64,000 nt of DNA from DATDIC01 sp963764525 (GTDB lineage: Bacteria > Pseudomonadota > Alphaproteobacteria > Acetobacterales > Acetobacteraceae). The DNA lies in assembly GCA_963764525.1 (NCBI GenBank), contig CAVXTC010000002.1:62001-126000 (forward strand), in the 5' to 3' direction. The notes beneath the pieces were generated by a model. That model was not told the origin of the DNA. It saw only the letters and a program-made list of their open reading frames with translations, and did no database searches. Both the position numbers and the translations under genes were made by a program. Shown here piece after piece: positions 35,179 through 43,579 of this stretch (position 1 is the first letter of the stretch; each line of letters starts with the position of its first letter).

Positions 35179-35571
35179 ATGCCAGCAGTATCGCTGAACC
35201 ACTACACGATCATGGTGCAGGACCTCGAGCGGACGAAGGAATTCTATGAGGACGTGGTGGGATTGACGTCCGGCGACCGCCCGCCGCTGGCCTTCCCGGG
35301 CTACTGGCTTTATTGCGGCGGCGTGCCGACAGTGCATCTGGTCGGCCACCGGCCGGAAAACCCGGAATTCGACGGCGCGCCGGAGACCGGGCGGCTGGAC
35401 CACATCGCTTTCGCCGCGGAGAACCTGAAACTGATGCGAGAGCGGCTGCGGGCACGCGGAATCCACTACGATGAACGCGTGCTGCCGCGACTGAACATGA
35501 CGCAGCTCTTCTTCAAGGATCCGGACGGCATCAATATCGAGTTCAATTTTCCGGCTGACGAGACGGTCTGA
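35179..35571 (+). CDS. VOC-family (glyoxalase/bleomycin-resistance fold) metalloprotein
   Basis: 130 residues from ATG 35179 with GAGAAGGA upstream. Two beta-alpha-beta-beta-beta modules: LNHYTIMVQDLERTKEFYEDVVGL at the start and GRLDHIAFAAENLKLMRERLRARG in the middle; likely metal ligands are H8, the His of TVHLVGH or LDHIAF, and Glu in NIEFNF. Enzymes of this fold include glyoxalase I and extradiol dioxygenases. Function not assigned. Confidence 0.83.
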   Translation: MPAVSLNHYTIMVQDLERTKEFYEDVVGLTSGDRPPLAFPGYWLYCGGVPTVHLVGHRPENPEFDGAPETGRLDHIAFAAENLKLMRERLRARGIHYDERVLPRLNMTQLFFKDPDGINIEFNFPADETV

Positions 35572-35583
35572 AAGCGACGATCG

Positions 35584-36114
35584 ATGGCCGCGACGATCGA
35601 GCTGATCCTGGTGGCGCGGTCCGATCGTGTTGTGCTCGAGCGGATGATGCAGCTCTATGCGCACGACTTCTCGGAATTCGCCCCGCGCAAATCGTTGCAC
35701 GGCGAACTGTCGGACGATGGGCGGTTTTCCTGCGCATCGCTGGACAAGTACTTCGCGGTGAGCGGTTATGTCGCGCTGCTGACCCGTGTCGATGGCCGGA
35801 TCGGCGGTTTCGTTCTGGTGAGCCCGCCATTCGCGTCGGTGCTGCCGAACGAGCACGCCATCGCCGAGTTTTTCGTGTTGCGGAAATACCGTCGTGCCGG
35901 GATCGGCACGGCGGCTGCGCGCGGGTGCTTCCGCCGCTTCCCGGGGCGGTGGGAGGTGCCAGTGGCGCATTATAACCAGCCGGCGCTGACCTTCTGGCGA
36001 TCGGTACTGACGGATGCCGGCGGCATCGACGAGTTATCCGAGGAGCCCGGAGACGGCCGGCGATGGTCGGGCCCTGTCCTGCGTTTCGTGAGCCGTTCCG
36101 ACGATCCGGTTTGA
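35584..36114 (+). CDS. GNAT-family N-acetyltransferase
   Basis: 176 residues. The acetyl-CoA-binding motif A is visible (AEFFVLRKYRRAGIGTAAARGCFRR, with R-R-A-G-I-G), preceded by a strand GGFVLVSPPF and followed by the C-terminal NQPALTFWRSVLTDAGG typical of the fold. It transfers an acetyl group to an unknown amine. It starts 12 bp after the VOC gene, so the two are co-transcribed. Confidence 0.82.
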   Translation: MAATIELILVARSDRVVLERMMQLYAHDFSEFAPRKSLHGELSDDGRFSCASLDKYFAVSGYVALLTRVDGRIGGFVLVSPPFASVLPNEHAIAEFFVLRKYRRAGIGTAAARGCFRRFPGRWEVPVAHYNQPALTFWRSVLTDAGGIDELSEEPGDGRRWSGPVLRFVSRSDDPV

Positions 36115-36261
36115 GCGCAGGTCAATAAATTATTGCGCCTCCATCATGGCTTGGCACTTGGTCCCGCTTATGGACTCCTGGCGCACTCGATCTCGGACAC
36201 TCGCCCACCACGCCGGCTTCGGCGCGCGATCAGCGTGGCCATTCCGTAGGAATGTATCATC

Positions 36262-36402
36262 ATGACGGAACAGACAGCGGTTGGTGCTGAGCAGTTCGTT
36301 CAGCTGATCGGCGTCAACACTCATATCGACTTCACGTGGGCCGAGTACGGAAAGCTCAGCGTCGTCGAAGGCGCGCTTGCTTATCTCGGTGTGTTGAACG
36401 TA
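36262..36402 (+). pseudogene. N-terminal fragment of a glycoside-hydrolase-like protein
   Basis: From ATG 36262, residues 9-45 read AEQFVQLIGVNTHIDFTWAE then SVVEGALAYLGV. The core F-V-x-x-I-G-V-N-T-H-I-D-F and the A-L-x-Y-L-G-V turn are familiar from the start of secreted cellulase/xylosidase-like barrels in Rhizobiales and Acetobacteraceae. After about residue 46 the similarity ends, where the reverse-strand acyl-CoA dehydrogenase begins. Only this piece survives; upstream 150 bp hold no promoter or gene that I recognise. Confidence 0.5.
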
Positions 36403-36426
36403 GGCGCTGCCTGGCTGCCGACACAT

Positions 36427-37614
36427 TCAGGACCGGTCGAGGAAGCCGCCCCGGTGCTGCGGCAGCTTCCAGCCGAGCAGCCGCCCGGCGATCAGCGTGC
36501 GCAGCACCTGCGCCGTCCCACCGCCGATGGTGAACATCCGCGCGTCGCGCGCCATACGCTCCATCGAATAGTTTCGGGAGTAGCCGCGGGCGCCAAACAC
36601 CTGCAGCGCGTCGTTGGTGACGCGAATAGCCATGTCCGCGGCAAACAGCTTTGCCTCGGCTGCCAGCAACGGGTCCGGCAGCGGCGCGGCGGTGGCTGCG
36701 GCGCGGTGGATCATCAGCCGCGCTGCCTCGATGCCGACATGCATGTCGGCCAGCATCCATTGCAGGCCCTGAAACTCCCCGATCGGACGGCCGAACTGGC
36801 GGCGGGATGCGGCGAATGCCAGCGCCTCATCGAACGCGCCCTGCGCAAGGCCCAGTGCGACCGTCGCGGCTCCGACCCGCTGGCTGTTATAGGCTTCCAT
36901 CAACGCGGCAAAACCCCGCTTCCAGCCGCCCGGGGTTTGCAGCACCATCTGTTGCGGAACTTCAAGATCCTGGAAGAGGATCTCGGTTTCCGGGATGCCG
37001 CGCAGGCCCATGGCGGGTTCGCGCGTGCCGATCACAAGCCCAGGCGTGCCACGCAATGCAAGGAACCCGCCAATGCCGAGCTCCGTGCCGTCCTGATCGA
37101 AGGCGCGGGCGAAAATCAGGTGCAGCCGGGACACACCGCCGCCGGTGATCCAGTGTTTTCGGCCGTTGATGATGAAATGCTCGCCGCGCCGGTCGGCCCG
37201 CGTGGTCATCTCGCTGGCGGCGGACCCGGCATCCGGCTCGGTGATGCAGATGGCGGGCTTGTCGCCGCCCAGCACCTGCTCGGCAGCCAACCGCTTCTGC
37301 GCCTCGGTTCCGTACAGCATGACGGCGGAGATCGCGCCCATGTTGGCCTCGACCGCGATGCGCCCGGTGACACCGCACACCTTGGCCATTTCCTCGATGA
37401 TCAACGCCGCATCCAGAAAGGATCCGCCGGCGCCGCCATAGGCCGTCGGGATGGTGTATCCCATCAACCCTGCGTCGCGCAGCGCGGCGACGTTGTCCCA
37501 CGGATATTCCTCGGTCCGGTCGATCTCGGCGGCGCGTGCGCGGATGGTGCCTTGCGCCAGCACATTGGCGCGGGCCTGAAGACGAAGCTGTTCCGGGGTC
37601 AGCCCAAAATGCAT
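36427..37614 (-). CDS. Acyl-CoA dehydrogenase
   Basis: 395 residues from ATG 37614 (MHFGLTPEQLRL). The three-domain fold is clear: an N-terminal helical domain with GGAGGSFLDAALIIEEMAKVCG, a middle beta-domain with FAD/substrate motif CITEPDAGSAASEM, and a C-terminal domain with ASRRQFGRPIGEFQGLQWMLADM and the end YSMERMARDARMFTIGGGTAQVLRTLIA. It oxidises acyl-CoA to 2-enoyl-CoA, giving electrons to ETF. Catalytic Glu cannot be placed without alignment. No neighbour on the same strand points to a chain length. Confidence 0.88.
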   Translation of the reverse strand: MHFGLTPEQLRLQARANVLAQGTIRARAAEIDRTEEYPWDNVAALRDAGLMGYTIPTAYGGAGGSFLDAALIIEEMAKVCGVTGRIAVEANMGAISAVMLYGTEAQKRLAAEQVLGGDKPAICITEPDAGSAASEMTTRADRRGEHFIINGRKHWITGGGVSRLHLIFARAFDQDGTELGIGGFLALRGTPGLVIGTREPAMGLRGIPETEILFQDLEVPQQMVLQTPGGWKRGFAALMEAYNSQRVGAATVALGLAQGAFDEALAFAASRRQFGRPIGEFQGLQWMLADMHVGIEAARLMIHRAAATAAPLPDPLLAAEAKLFAADMAIRVTNDALQVFGARGYSRNYSMERMARDARMFTIGGGTAQVLRTLIAGRLLGWKLPQHRGGFLDRS

Positions 37615-37646
37615 GGATGCGTTCCCGGTTGACACGCCGACCGGCT

Positions 37647-38474
37647 TCAGCGTCGCTTGGTGCGCGTCTTTGTTTTGTTCGAGCTTTTGAGCCACCACTT
37701 CACCGGCTCCGGCTCCGGTTCCGCGGCGGCTGGCATTGTCGATCGCGCGCCGGCGGAGCCGGGCTCGGGTTGTCTGGCGCCGGCGTCCCGCGTGCGGGGC
37801 GCCGGTGGCGGAGTTGAGGATTGCCAGGGGCGCGGTTCGGACCGTGCCGCCCGTGCCCTGATCGACTTGTCGGCTCCCTGGCGCGCCCGGCGCTCGTCGG
37901 CCGCGACGGCCAGAGCAAGCTGCAATTCCTCCTCGGCCGCGCGCTGCTGGCCGGCCGCTGATTCCAGCTTCGCCTCGGTTTCGCTGAGCGCCGCTCGCAG
38001 CGATTCCGTCGTTGCGCGTTCGGCTTCGATCGCCTGCTGCGCGTCGTTGGCCGCCAGTTGCGCATGACCCAGCCGCGTCTGCAAATCGTGGATCACGGCC
38101 TGCGCCTCGGTCAACAACCGTTCCGCCTTCTCGCGCGCCTCGCGTTCGGCGCGTGCGGCGAGCTCGGCGGCTTCGAGGCGATTCGTGGTGGGTGCCGTCT
38201 GCGGCGTTGTCTCGTCACGGCGTTGCAGACGGCCATGCACGACGGGAACCTCTCCGTCGGCGACGAACCGGCGCTTGGGCCGGTTGGTCGGCGACACGCG
38301 TTCCATGGTGGGCGTTGCCGGATGCGGGCGGGTCTGCTCGCCTTCCAGGCCAAGCGCCCGGCGCATCCTGGCTTCGGCCTCACCGAGGCGCAGCGTATCC
38401 GGTGGTGGCTGATCGTTCGACAGAGGAGTGGTTCCCCGGCTGGCCCGCTGGTCGACGAGCCGCAGTCGTTTCAA
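37647..38474 (-). CDS. Coiled-coil protein with basic C-terminus, lineage-specific
   Basis: 275 residues. A charged N-terminal part (EAEARMRRALGLEGEQTRPH..., VSPTNRPKRRFVADGEVPVV) is followed by a long Ala/Glu coiled coil (about 105-205, starting LEAAELAARAEREAREKAERL) and a Pro-rich segment ending in PEPVKWWLKSSNKTKTRTKRR. No membrane segment or catalytic motif. I have the impression of a family limited to Acetobacteraceae-type genomes, of unknown role; the coil suggests self-assembly and the basic tail possible DNA or RNA contact. The reading frame is long and biased, so it is likely real. Confidence 0.68.
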   Translation of the reverse strand: MKRLRLVDQRASRGTTPLSNDQPPPDTLRLGEAEARMRRALGLEGEQTRPHPATPTMERVSPTNRPKRRFVADGEVPVVHGRLQRRDETTPQTAPTTNRLEAAELAARAEREAREKAERLLTEAQAVIHDLQTRLGHAQLAANDAQQAIEAERATTESLRAALSETEAKLESAAGQQRAAEEELQLALAVAADERRARQGADKSIRARAARSEPRPWQSSTPPPAPRTRDAGARQPEPGSAGARSTMPAAAEPEPEPVKWWLKSSNKTKTRTKRR

Positions 38475-38670
38475 GGGTTGAGCTGGCCGACGAATCGTTC
38501 CAGCGAAGCGCAGTGTAGCATAACGCCGCCAGGCAACCAGCTAACGCCGGCTCGGCATTCCCGGCCCCGAACGCTCTTTTCAGGTCCGCCCGGCACGCGC
38601 AAGGTAGGTGCGGTTGTCGTTGCCGTCCAGACCCCGCGCAAGCGGGAAATCATCGTAAGGGAGTGTATCG

Positions 38671-39519
38671 ATGCCGGCCAGAACCTATGAGGTCACGACC
38701 GAGGACGCCGAGTATCTTCGTCACGGTGACAAGGGCCTGATGCTGCGGCTATACAAGCCGCGGGGCGACGGTCCGTTTCCGGCGGTGATCGACTTGCATG
38801 GCGGGGCCTGGACATCAGGCGACCTCGGGGAATGTCAAGGACGCGACGAGGCCCTGGCGCAGGCCGGATTCGTTGTCGTCGCGCTGAATTTCCGTCAGGC
38901 CGGCGACGGCTACCCGGCTTCGTTGGCCGACATCAATTATGGAATACGTTGGGTAAAGACCCGTGCCGCCGATCTGCGGACCCGTCCGGACCTGGTCGGC
39001 ATCGCCGGCCAGTCGAGCGGCGGACATCTGGCCATGCTGGCGGCGATGCGGCCGCGCGATGCCAGATACGCGGTGATCCCGACGCAGTCCGGGGTCGATG
39101 CGACGGTACGGTGCGTGGCAATGCTGTGGCCGGTGATCAATCCGCTGTCGCGCTACCGTAACGCAATACGCCAGCACGCCAGCGCGGATCCTCCGGCCTG
39201 GAGCAACAACATGAAGGAACGTCACGACGTTTATTGGCGAACCGAGGCGGCGATGGCCGAGGGCAATCCCATGCTGGCGCTGGAACGCGGGGAGCCTGTG
39301 GTCACTCCACCGGCGCTTTGGGTGCAGGGCCGGCCGGACCCGGTGCACGATTATCACGACCCGGATTCGGCGTTGCCCGTCAACGAGCCGGAACGCTTCG
39401 TCGCGAACTATCGCAAGGCGGGCGGCACGATCGAGCTTGTCGCCGTCGAACAGGCGTTGCGGCCGACCGCATCTATCGAACCAGTGATTGGGTTCCTGCG
39501 CGAGACGCTTCGGGGGTAG
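38671..39519 (+). CDS. alpha/beta hydrolase, esterase/lipase (HSL-like, HGG motif)
   Basis: 282 residues from ATG 38671 with AAGGGAG upstream. It has the oxyanion motif AVIDLHGGAWTSGD, the nucleophile elbow G-Q-S-S-G-G (IAGQSSGGHLAML), a late Asp in LWVQGRPDPVHDYHD, and a C-terminus where the catalytic His should lie. The final stretch reads VAVEQALRPTASIEP where a His is expected, so the usual triad His is not obvious. Ester hydrolysis is the likely activity. The last 47 bp overlap the 3' end of ureG on the opposite strand. Confidence 0.8.
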   Translation: MPARTYEVTTEDAEYLRHGDKGLMLRLYKPRGDGPFPAVIDLHGGAWTSGDLGECQGRDEALAQAGFVVVALNFRQAGDGYPASLADINYGIRWVKTRAADLRTRPDLVGIAGQSSGGHLAMLAAMRPRDARYAVIPTQSGVDATVRCVAMLWPVINPLSRYRNAIRQHASADPPAWSNNMKERHDVYWRTEAAMAEGNPMLALERGEPVVTPPALWVQGRPDPVHDYHDPDSALPVNEPERFVANYRKAGGTIELVAVEQALRPTASIEPVIGFLRETLRG

Positions 39520-40135
39520 CGCGCATCAGCCCACCGGCTCGCTCCACGAAGGCTGCGATGTCGGCCACGCCCTGGCCGGCGCGGACGTTGGCGAACACGA
39601 ACGGGCGCTGGCCGCGCATCCGCCTGGCGTCGCGGTCCATGATGTCCAGGCTGGCGCCGACCAGCGGGGCGAGGTCGATCTTATTGATCACCAGCAGGTC
39701 GCTGCGGGTGATTCCCGGGCCGCCCTTGCGCGGGATCTTGTCGCCGGCAGAAACGTCGATGACGTAGATGGTCAGGTCGGCGAGTTCCGGGCTGAACGTG
39801 GCGGCAAGGTTGTCGCCGCCGCTTTCGATCAGGATCAGGTCGAGATTTGGAAACCGCCGATTCATCTCGGCGACTCCCGCAAGATTGATCGAGGCGTCCT
39901 CACGGATCGCGGTGTGCGGGCAACCGCCGGTCTCGATGCCCATGATACGGTCGGGGGACAGCGAGCCCGCGCGAGTGAGGAAGTCCGCATCTTCTTTCGT
40001 ATAGATGTCGTTGGTAATCGCGGCGATCTCGTAGCGGGCGCGGAAGTGCTTGCACAAAGCGTCCATCAGGGCGGTCTTGCCGGTGCCGACCGGGCCGCCG
40101 ATCCCGAGACGGAGCGGACCGTTGGGGCTTTTCAT
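39473..40135 (-). CDS. ureG: Urease accessory GTPase UreG
   Basis: 220 residues from ATG 40135. SIMIBI GTPase with P-loop GIGGPVGTGKTALM, the switch region NDIYTKEDADFL, the nickel-site motif GGCPHTAIRED (C-P-H) and the guanine specificity motif NKID. It hydrolyses GTP to drive nickel transfer into UreABC in the UreDFG complex. Last gene of the operon; its start overlaps the ureF stop (ATGA-type, 40132-40135). Intact. Confidence 0.95.
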   Translation of the reverse strand: MKSPNGPLRLGIGGPVGTGKTALMDALCKHFRARYEIAAITNDIYTKEDADFLTRAGSLSPDRIMGIETGGCPHTAIREDASINLAGVAEMNRRFPNLDLILIESGGDNLAATFSPELADLTIYVIDVSAGDKIPRKGGPGITRSDLLVINKIDLAPLVGASLDIMDRDARRMRGQRPFVFANVRAGQGVADIAAFVERAGGLMRATPEASRAGTQSLVR

Positions 40136-40797
40136 GTGCGGAACAGCCTCGTGTACTGGGTTTCGTGGCGCATGGCGGCGATATCCGAGCGGAAGCAGGC
40201 GCCCCCGATTTCGTCCAGCGTGGCAGTAATGGTTTCGTCGGCCACTTTCGCGATCGTCGGCTCCAGCGCGGCCAGCGCGCGAAGCCCGGCCGTCTGCCCA
40301 AGCGGAACCAGCCGCACCGCGGCCGAGATCAGGTTGGTGGTGAAGGCCAGCAGGTAACCCGCGGCGGCTGCGTCCTCGGGGATGTCGTGTTCGGCGGACA
40401 GAGCGCCGAGCGCGATCGGATAGGGCAGGGCGGTCGTGGACAGTTTGGCCAGCCGTGTGCCGCCCCAGGGCTGTGCGGCGCGTGCGAATGCCGCGCCTTG
40501 CGCCAGGGTTTCCGATTGCCGCTCGCGACATGTTGCAATGGCCGCCCCCAGCTCGCACAGGTCCTGCAAAGCCGTCATGTCGGGGGCGCGGTGCGCATGA
40601 CGCAGCAGGATCGCATCCGAGCGGCCGGTGCCGTGCATCAGGACATCGCCGAGCCAGTCGCTCAGGTCCGTTTCGTCCTGGATGTTACCGGCTTCGACCG
40701 CCCATTCCAGCCCGTGGCTGTAGGCGAACGCGCCGGTCGGGAAGGCCGGGGACAGCCAGGCCAGCAGCCGCAGCAGTGGTTCAGTGCGCATCGTCAT
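40132..40797 (-). CDS. ureF: Urease accessory protein UreF
   Basis: 221 residues from ATG 40797 (MTMRTEPLLRLLAWLSPAFPTGAF). All-helical UreF with the signature FPTGAFAYSHGLEWAVEAG and the C-terminal conserved tail. It bridges UreD and UreG and acts as the fidelity factor of urease activation. The start lies inside the 3' end of ureE; an upstream ATG at 40866 would overlap ureE further and is less likely. Intact. Confidence 0.93.
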   Translation of the reverse strand: MTMRTEPLLRLLAWLSPAFPTGAFAYSHGLEWAVEAGNIQDETDLSDWLGDVLMHGTGRSDAILLRHAHRAPDMTALQDLCELGAAIATCRERQSETLAQGAAFARAAQPWGGTRLAKLSTTALPYPIALGALSAEHDIPEDAAAAGYLLAFTTNLISAAVRLVPLGQTAGLRALAALEPTIAKVADETITATLDEIGGACFRSDIAAMRHETQYTRLFRT

Positions 40798-41251
40798 GAG
40801 GGTGATGGTGTGCGCCCGCGTAGGCGCCTGCCTCTGGATCGAATGGTGCGTCGATGGCGTGGACATGGCCGCCCAGACCGTGGATCATTTGGGCGATCAC
40901 GTGATCGGGTCTGATACGGATGCGATCGCCCATAAGTTGCACCGGCAAGTGCCGGTTGCCGAGGTGCCAGGCGATACGCACCAGCCCGCCCGGATCATTG
41001 GCGTGAATCTCCAGCAAAGGTTCCGGCCTGGCCCGCACGCGCACCACATTGCCGGATTCCAGCGCGAGCCCGTCGCCTTCGTGCATCCGCGTCGTGTGCG
41101 GCAGGTCCAGCAGCAGATCAGTGCCGGCTTCGGTGCGCAGCAACAGGCGGCGGCGGTGCCGCAGGTCGAACTCCAGCAGGACGGAATCGACCGCCCGGCC
41201 GGTGTCCCACGTGCCGGCGGGGAGCACGGCGATGGCGCGCACGGGCGGCAT
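40781..41251 (-). CDS. ureE: Urease nickel chaperone UreE
   Basis: 156 residues. N-terminal beta-domain (VLLEFDLRHRRRLLLRTEAGTDLLLDLP), central ferredoxin-like domain with AWHLGNRHLPVQLMGDRIRI and the dimer-interface nickel His in GGHVHAIDAPFDPE, then a His-rich tail (GAHHHPHDDAH) that binds several nickel ions. It delivers Ni to UreG. ATG 41251 directly adjoins the end of ureC. Confidence 0.94.
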   Translation of the reverse strand: MPPVRAIAVLPAGTWDTGRAVDSVLLEFDLRHRRRLLLRTEAGTDLLLDLPHTTRMHEGDGLALESGNVVRVRARPEPLLEIHANDPGGLVRIAWHLGNRHLPVQLMGDRIRIRPDHVIAQMIHGLGGHVHAIDAPFDPEAGAYAGAHHHPHDDAH

Positions 41252-42960
41252 CAGAACAGGAAGTATCGCTGCGCCATCGGCAGCACGGTCGCCGGCTCGC
41301 AGGTCAGCAGGGTGCCATTGGCGCGCACCTCATAGGTTTCCGGATCGACTTCGATCACCGGGGTTGCGTCATTGTGGATCATCGACCGCTTGCCGATGCC
41401 GCCCCGCGTGTCGGCCACGGCTACCAGCCGACGCGACAGCTTCAGGGCAAGACCGAGCTCGGCATCCAGTGCGGCGCGGGATACGAAGGTCACGCAATTC
41501 TCGGTCAGCGCACGGCCAAAGGCGCCGAACATCGGCCGGTAGTGCACCGGTTGCGGGGTAGGGATGGAGGCGTTGGGATCGCCCATCAGCGCCATCATGA
41601 TCGTGCCACCCTTGATGACCATATCCGGTTTCACCCCGAAGAACGCCGGAGACCACAGCACCAGATCGGCCAGCTTGCCCGCCTCGACGGAGCCGACTTC
41701 CTTGGCCAGACCCTGGGCGATTGCCGGATTGATGGTGTATTTTGCAATATAACGTTTCACCCGCGTGTTGTCGTGTTCCGGGTTGTCGCCCGGAAGCGCG
41801 CCGCGCTGCTGTTTCATCTTGTGCGCGGTCTGCCAGGTGCGGATGATCACTTCGCCGGCACGGCCCATTGCCTGGCTATCCGACGAGATCATCGAAATCG
41901 CGCCGAGGTCGTGCAGGATATCCTCGGCCGCAATGGTTTCGCGGCGAATGCGGCTTTCCGCGAAAGCAACGTCTTCGGGGATGTTCGGGTCGAGGTGATG
42001 GCACACCAGGAGCATGTCCAGATGTTCGTTCACCGTGTTTGCCGTGTACGGGCGCGTGGGGTTGGTAGAACTCGGCAGCACGTTGGCCAGGCCGGCGACC
42101 TTGATGATGTCGGGCGCGTGCCCGCCGCCGGCGCCCTCGGTATGAAAGGCGTGGATCGTGCGGCCCTTGAAGGCGGCGATGGTGTCTTCGACAAATCCCG
42201 ACTCGTTCAGGGTATCGGTGTGGATCATCACCTGCACGTCGAAGCGGTCGGCAACCGACAGGCAGCAATCGATTGCCGCCGGCGTGGTGCCCCAGTCTTC
42301 ATGCAGTTTCAGGCAGGCGGCGCCGGCGCGGATCATTTCTTCCAGCGCCGCCGGGCGCGACGCGTTGCCCTTGCCGGCGAATGCAAGATTGACGGGCAGT
42401 CCTTCGGCGGCCTGCAACATCCGCGCGAGGTGCCAGGGACCCGGCGTGCACGTCGTCGCGGCGGTGCCCGTGGCCGGCCCCGTGCCGCCGCCGATCATGG
42501 TGGTGATGCCGGACGCCAGCGCGTCCTCGACCTGTTGCGGGCAGATGAAATGAATATGCGCATCGATCCCGCCGGCCGTAACGATCTTGCCTTCGCCGGC
42601 GATGATCTCGGTGCCAGGGCCGATCACGATGTTGACATCCGGCTGGATATCGGGATTGCCCGCTTTGCCGATCTTCGCGATCCGGCCATGCGAGATGCCG
42701 ATATCGGCCTTCACGATGCCCCAGTGATCGATGATCAGCGCGTTGGTGATCACCGTATCGACCGCACCTTCGGCCTGCGACAACTGCGACTGGCCCATGC
42801 CATCGCGGATCACTTTGCCGCCGCCGAATTTCACCTCTTCGCCGTAGGTGGTGAGGTCGCGCTCCACCTGCACGAACAGATCGGTATCCGCAAGGCGCAC
42901 GCGGTCCCCGGTGGTCGGGCCGAACATGTCCGCATAGGCTGCGCGAGGGATGCGGGCCAT
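41251..42960 (-). CDS. ureC: Urease alpha subunit UreC
   Basis: 569 residues from ATG 42960. All catalytic features are seen: nickel ligands in GGIDAHIHFICPQ, the carbamylated Lys in CLKLHEDWGTTP, further His in VMIHTDTLNE and AFHTEGAGGGHAPD, the mobile flap MLLVCHHLDP with the catalytic His and Cys, and the Asp in SSDSQAMGR. It hydrolyses urea to ammonia and carbamate in the cytoplasm. Intact and well conserved. Its start overlaps the ureB stop. Confidence 0.97.
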   Translation of the reverse strand: MARIPRAAYADMFGPTTGDRVRLADTDLFVQVERDLTTYGEEVKFGGGKVIRDGMGQSQLSQAEGAVDTVITNALIIDHWGIVKADIGISHGRIAKIGKAGNPDIQPDVNIVIGPGTEIIAGEGKIVTAGGIDAHIHFICPQQVEDALASGITTMIGGGTGPATGTAATTCTPGPWHLARMLQAAEGLPVNLAFAGKGNASRPAALEEMIRAGAACLKLHEDWGTTPAAIDCCLSVADRFDVQVMIHTDTLNESGFVEDTIAAFKGRTIHAFHTEGAGGGHAPDIIKVAGLANVLPSSTNPTRPYTANTVNEHLDMLLVCHHLDPNIPEDVAFAESRIRRETIAAEDILHDLGAISMISSDSQAMGRAGEVIIRTWQTAHKMKQQRGALPGDNPEHDNTRVKRYIAKYTINPAIAQGLAKEVGSVEAGKLADLVLWSPAFFGVKPDMVIKGGTIMMALMGDPNASIPTPQPVHYRPMFGAFGRALTENCVTFVSRAALDAELGLALKLSRRLVAVADTRGGIGKRSMIHNDATPVIEVDPETYEVRANGTLLTCEPATVLPMAQRYFLF

Positions 42961-43271
42961 CAGTCCAGCGCGCCCATGATCGCGCCACGGAAACCCCATA
43001 CCACGCGGCTGCCGCGGTATGGGATCAGCGTCACCTCGCGCGTCTGTCCGGGCTCGAAGCGAACGGCGGTGCCGGCGGGGATGTCCAGCCGCATGCCGCG
43101 CGCCACCGCACGGTCGAAATGCAAAGAAGGATTGGTTTCGGCGAAATGATAGTGGCTGCCGACCTGGATCGGCCGATCGCCGGTGTTGGCGACCGACAGT
43201 GCGGTGCGGTCCAGGCCCGCGTTCAGCTCGATTACACCTGGAACGGTGATGACTTCACCGGGATCTATCAT
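42960..43271 (-). CDS. ureB: Urease beta subunit UreB
   Basis: 103 residues from ATG 43271 (MIDPGEVITVPGVIELNAG). Typical UreB with GDRPIQVGSHYHFAETNPSLHFDR and FEPGQTREVTLIPYRGSRVVWGF. It forms the trimer interface with UreA and UreC. Start and stop overlap ureA and ureC by four and one to four bases, so translation is coupled. Intact. Confidence 0.95.
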   Translation of the reverse strand: MIDPGEVITVPGVIELNAGLDRTALSVANTGDRPIQVGSHYHFAETNPSLHFDRAVARGMRLDIPAGTAVRFEPGQTREVTLIPYRGSRVVWGFRGAIMGALD

Positions 43272-43571
43272 CGGATCGGCTCGTGCACCGTGACAAGCTT
43301 CGTTCCATCTGGAAAGGTCGCCTCCACCTGAACGTCGTGGATCATCTCGGCGATGCCCTCCATCACCTGGTCGCGCGTCACCACCTGGGCGGCCTGCTTC
43401 CATCAGGTCGGCGACGCTGCGTCCGTCGCGCGCGCCTTCAACCACGAAGTCGCTGACCAGGGCCACCGCTTCCGGATGGTTCAGCTTCACCCCCCGCTCC
43501 AGCCGGCGGCGCGCGACGATCGCGGCCATGGCGACCAGCAGCTTGTCTTTTTCCCGCGGCGTCAGGTTCAT
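43268..43571 (-). pseudogene. ureA: Urease gamma subunit UreA, one frameshift
   Basis: From ATG 43571: MNLTPREKDKLLVAMAAIVA, then GVKLNHPEAVALVSDFVVEGARDGRSVADLMEAG. One extra C near 43395 (GCAGGCCGCCCAGG) shifts the frame; the correct ending is QVVTRDQVMEGIAEMIHDVQ then TFPDGTKLVTVHEPIR and TGA at 43268. All 100 residues of UreA are otherwise there. As the subunit is required for urease and every other structural gene is intact, a sequencing error is likely. Confidence 0.9.
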
Positions 43572-43579
43572 CGCAGGCC

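Noticed and set aside
36130..36426. 98-codon minus-strand open frame beside the acyl-CoA dehydrogenase
   Set aside because: No similarity recognised and composition looks random; the opposite strand carries a more convincing glycosidase fragment.
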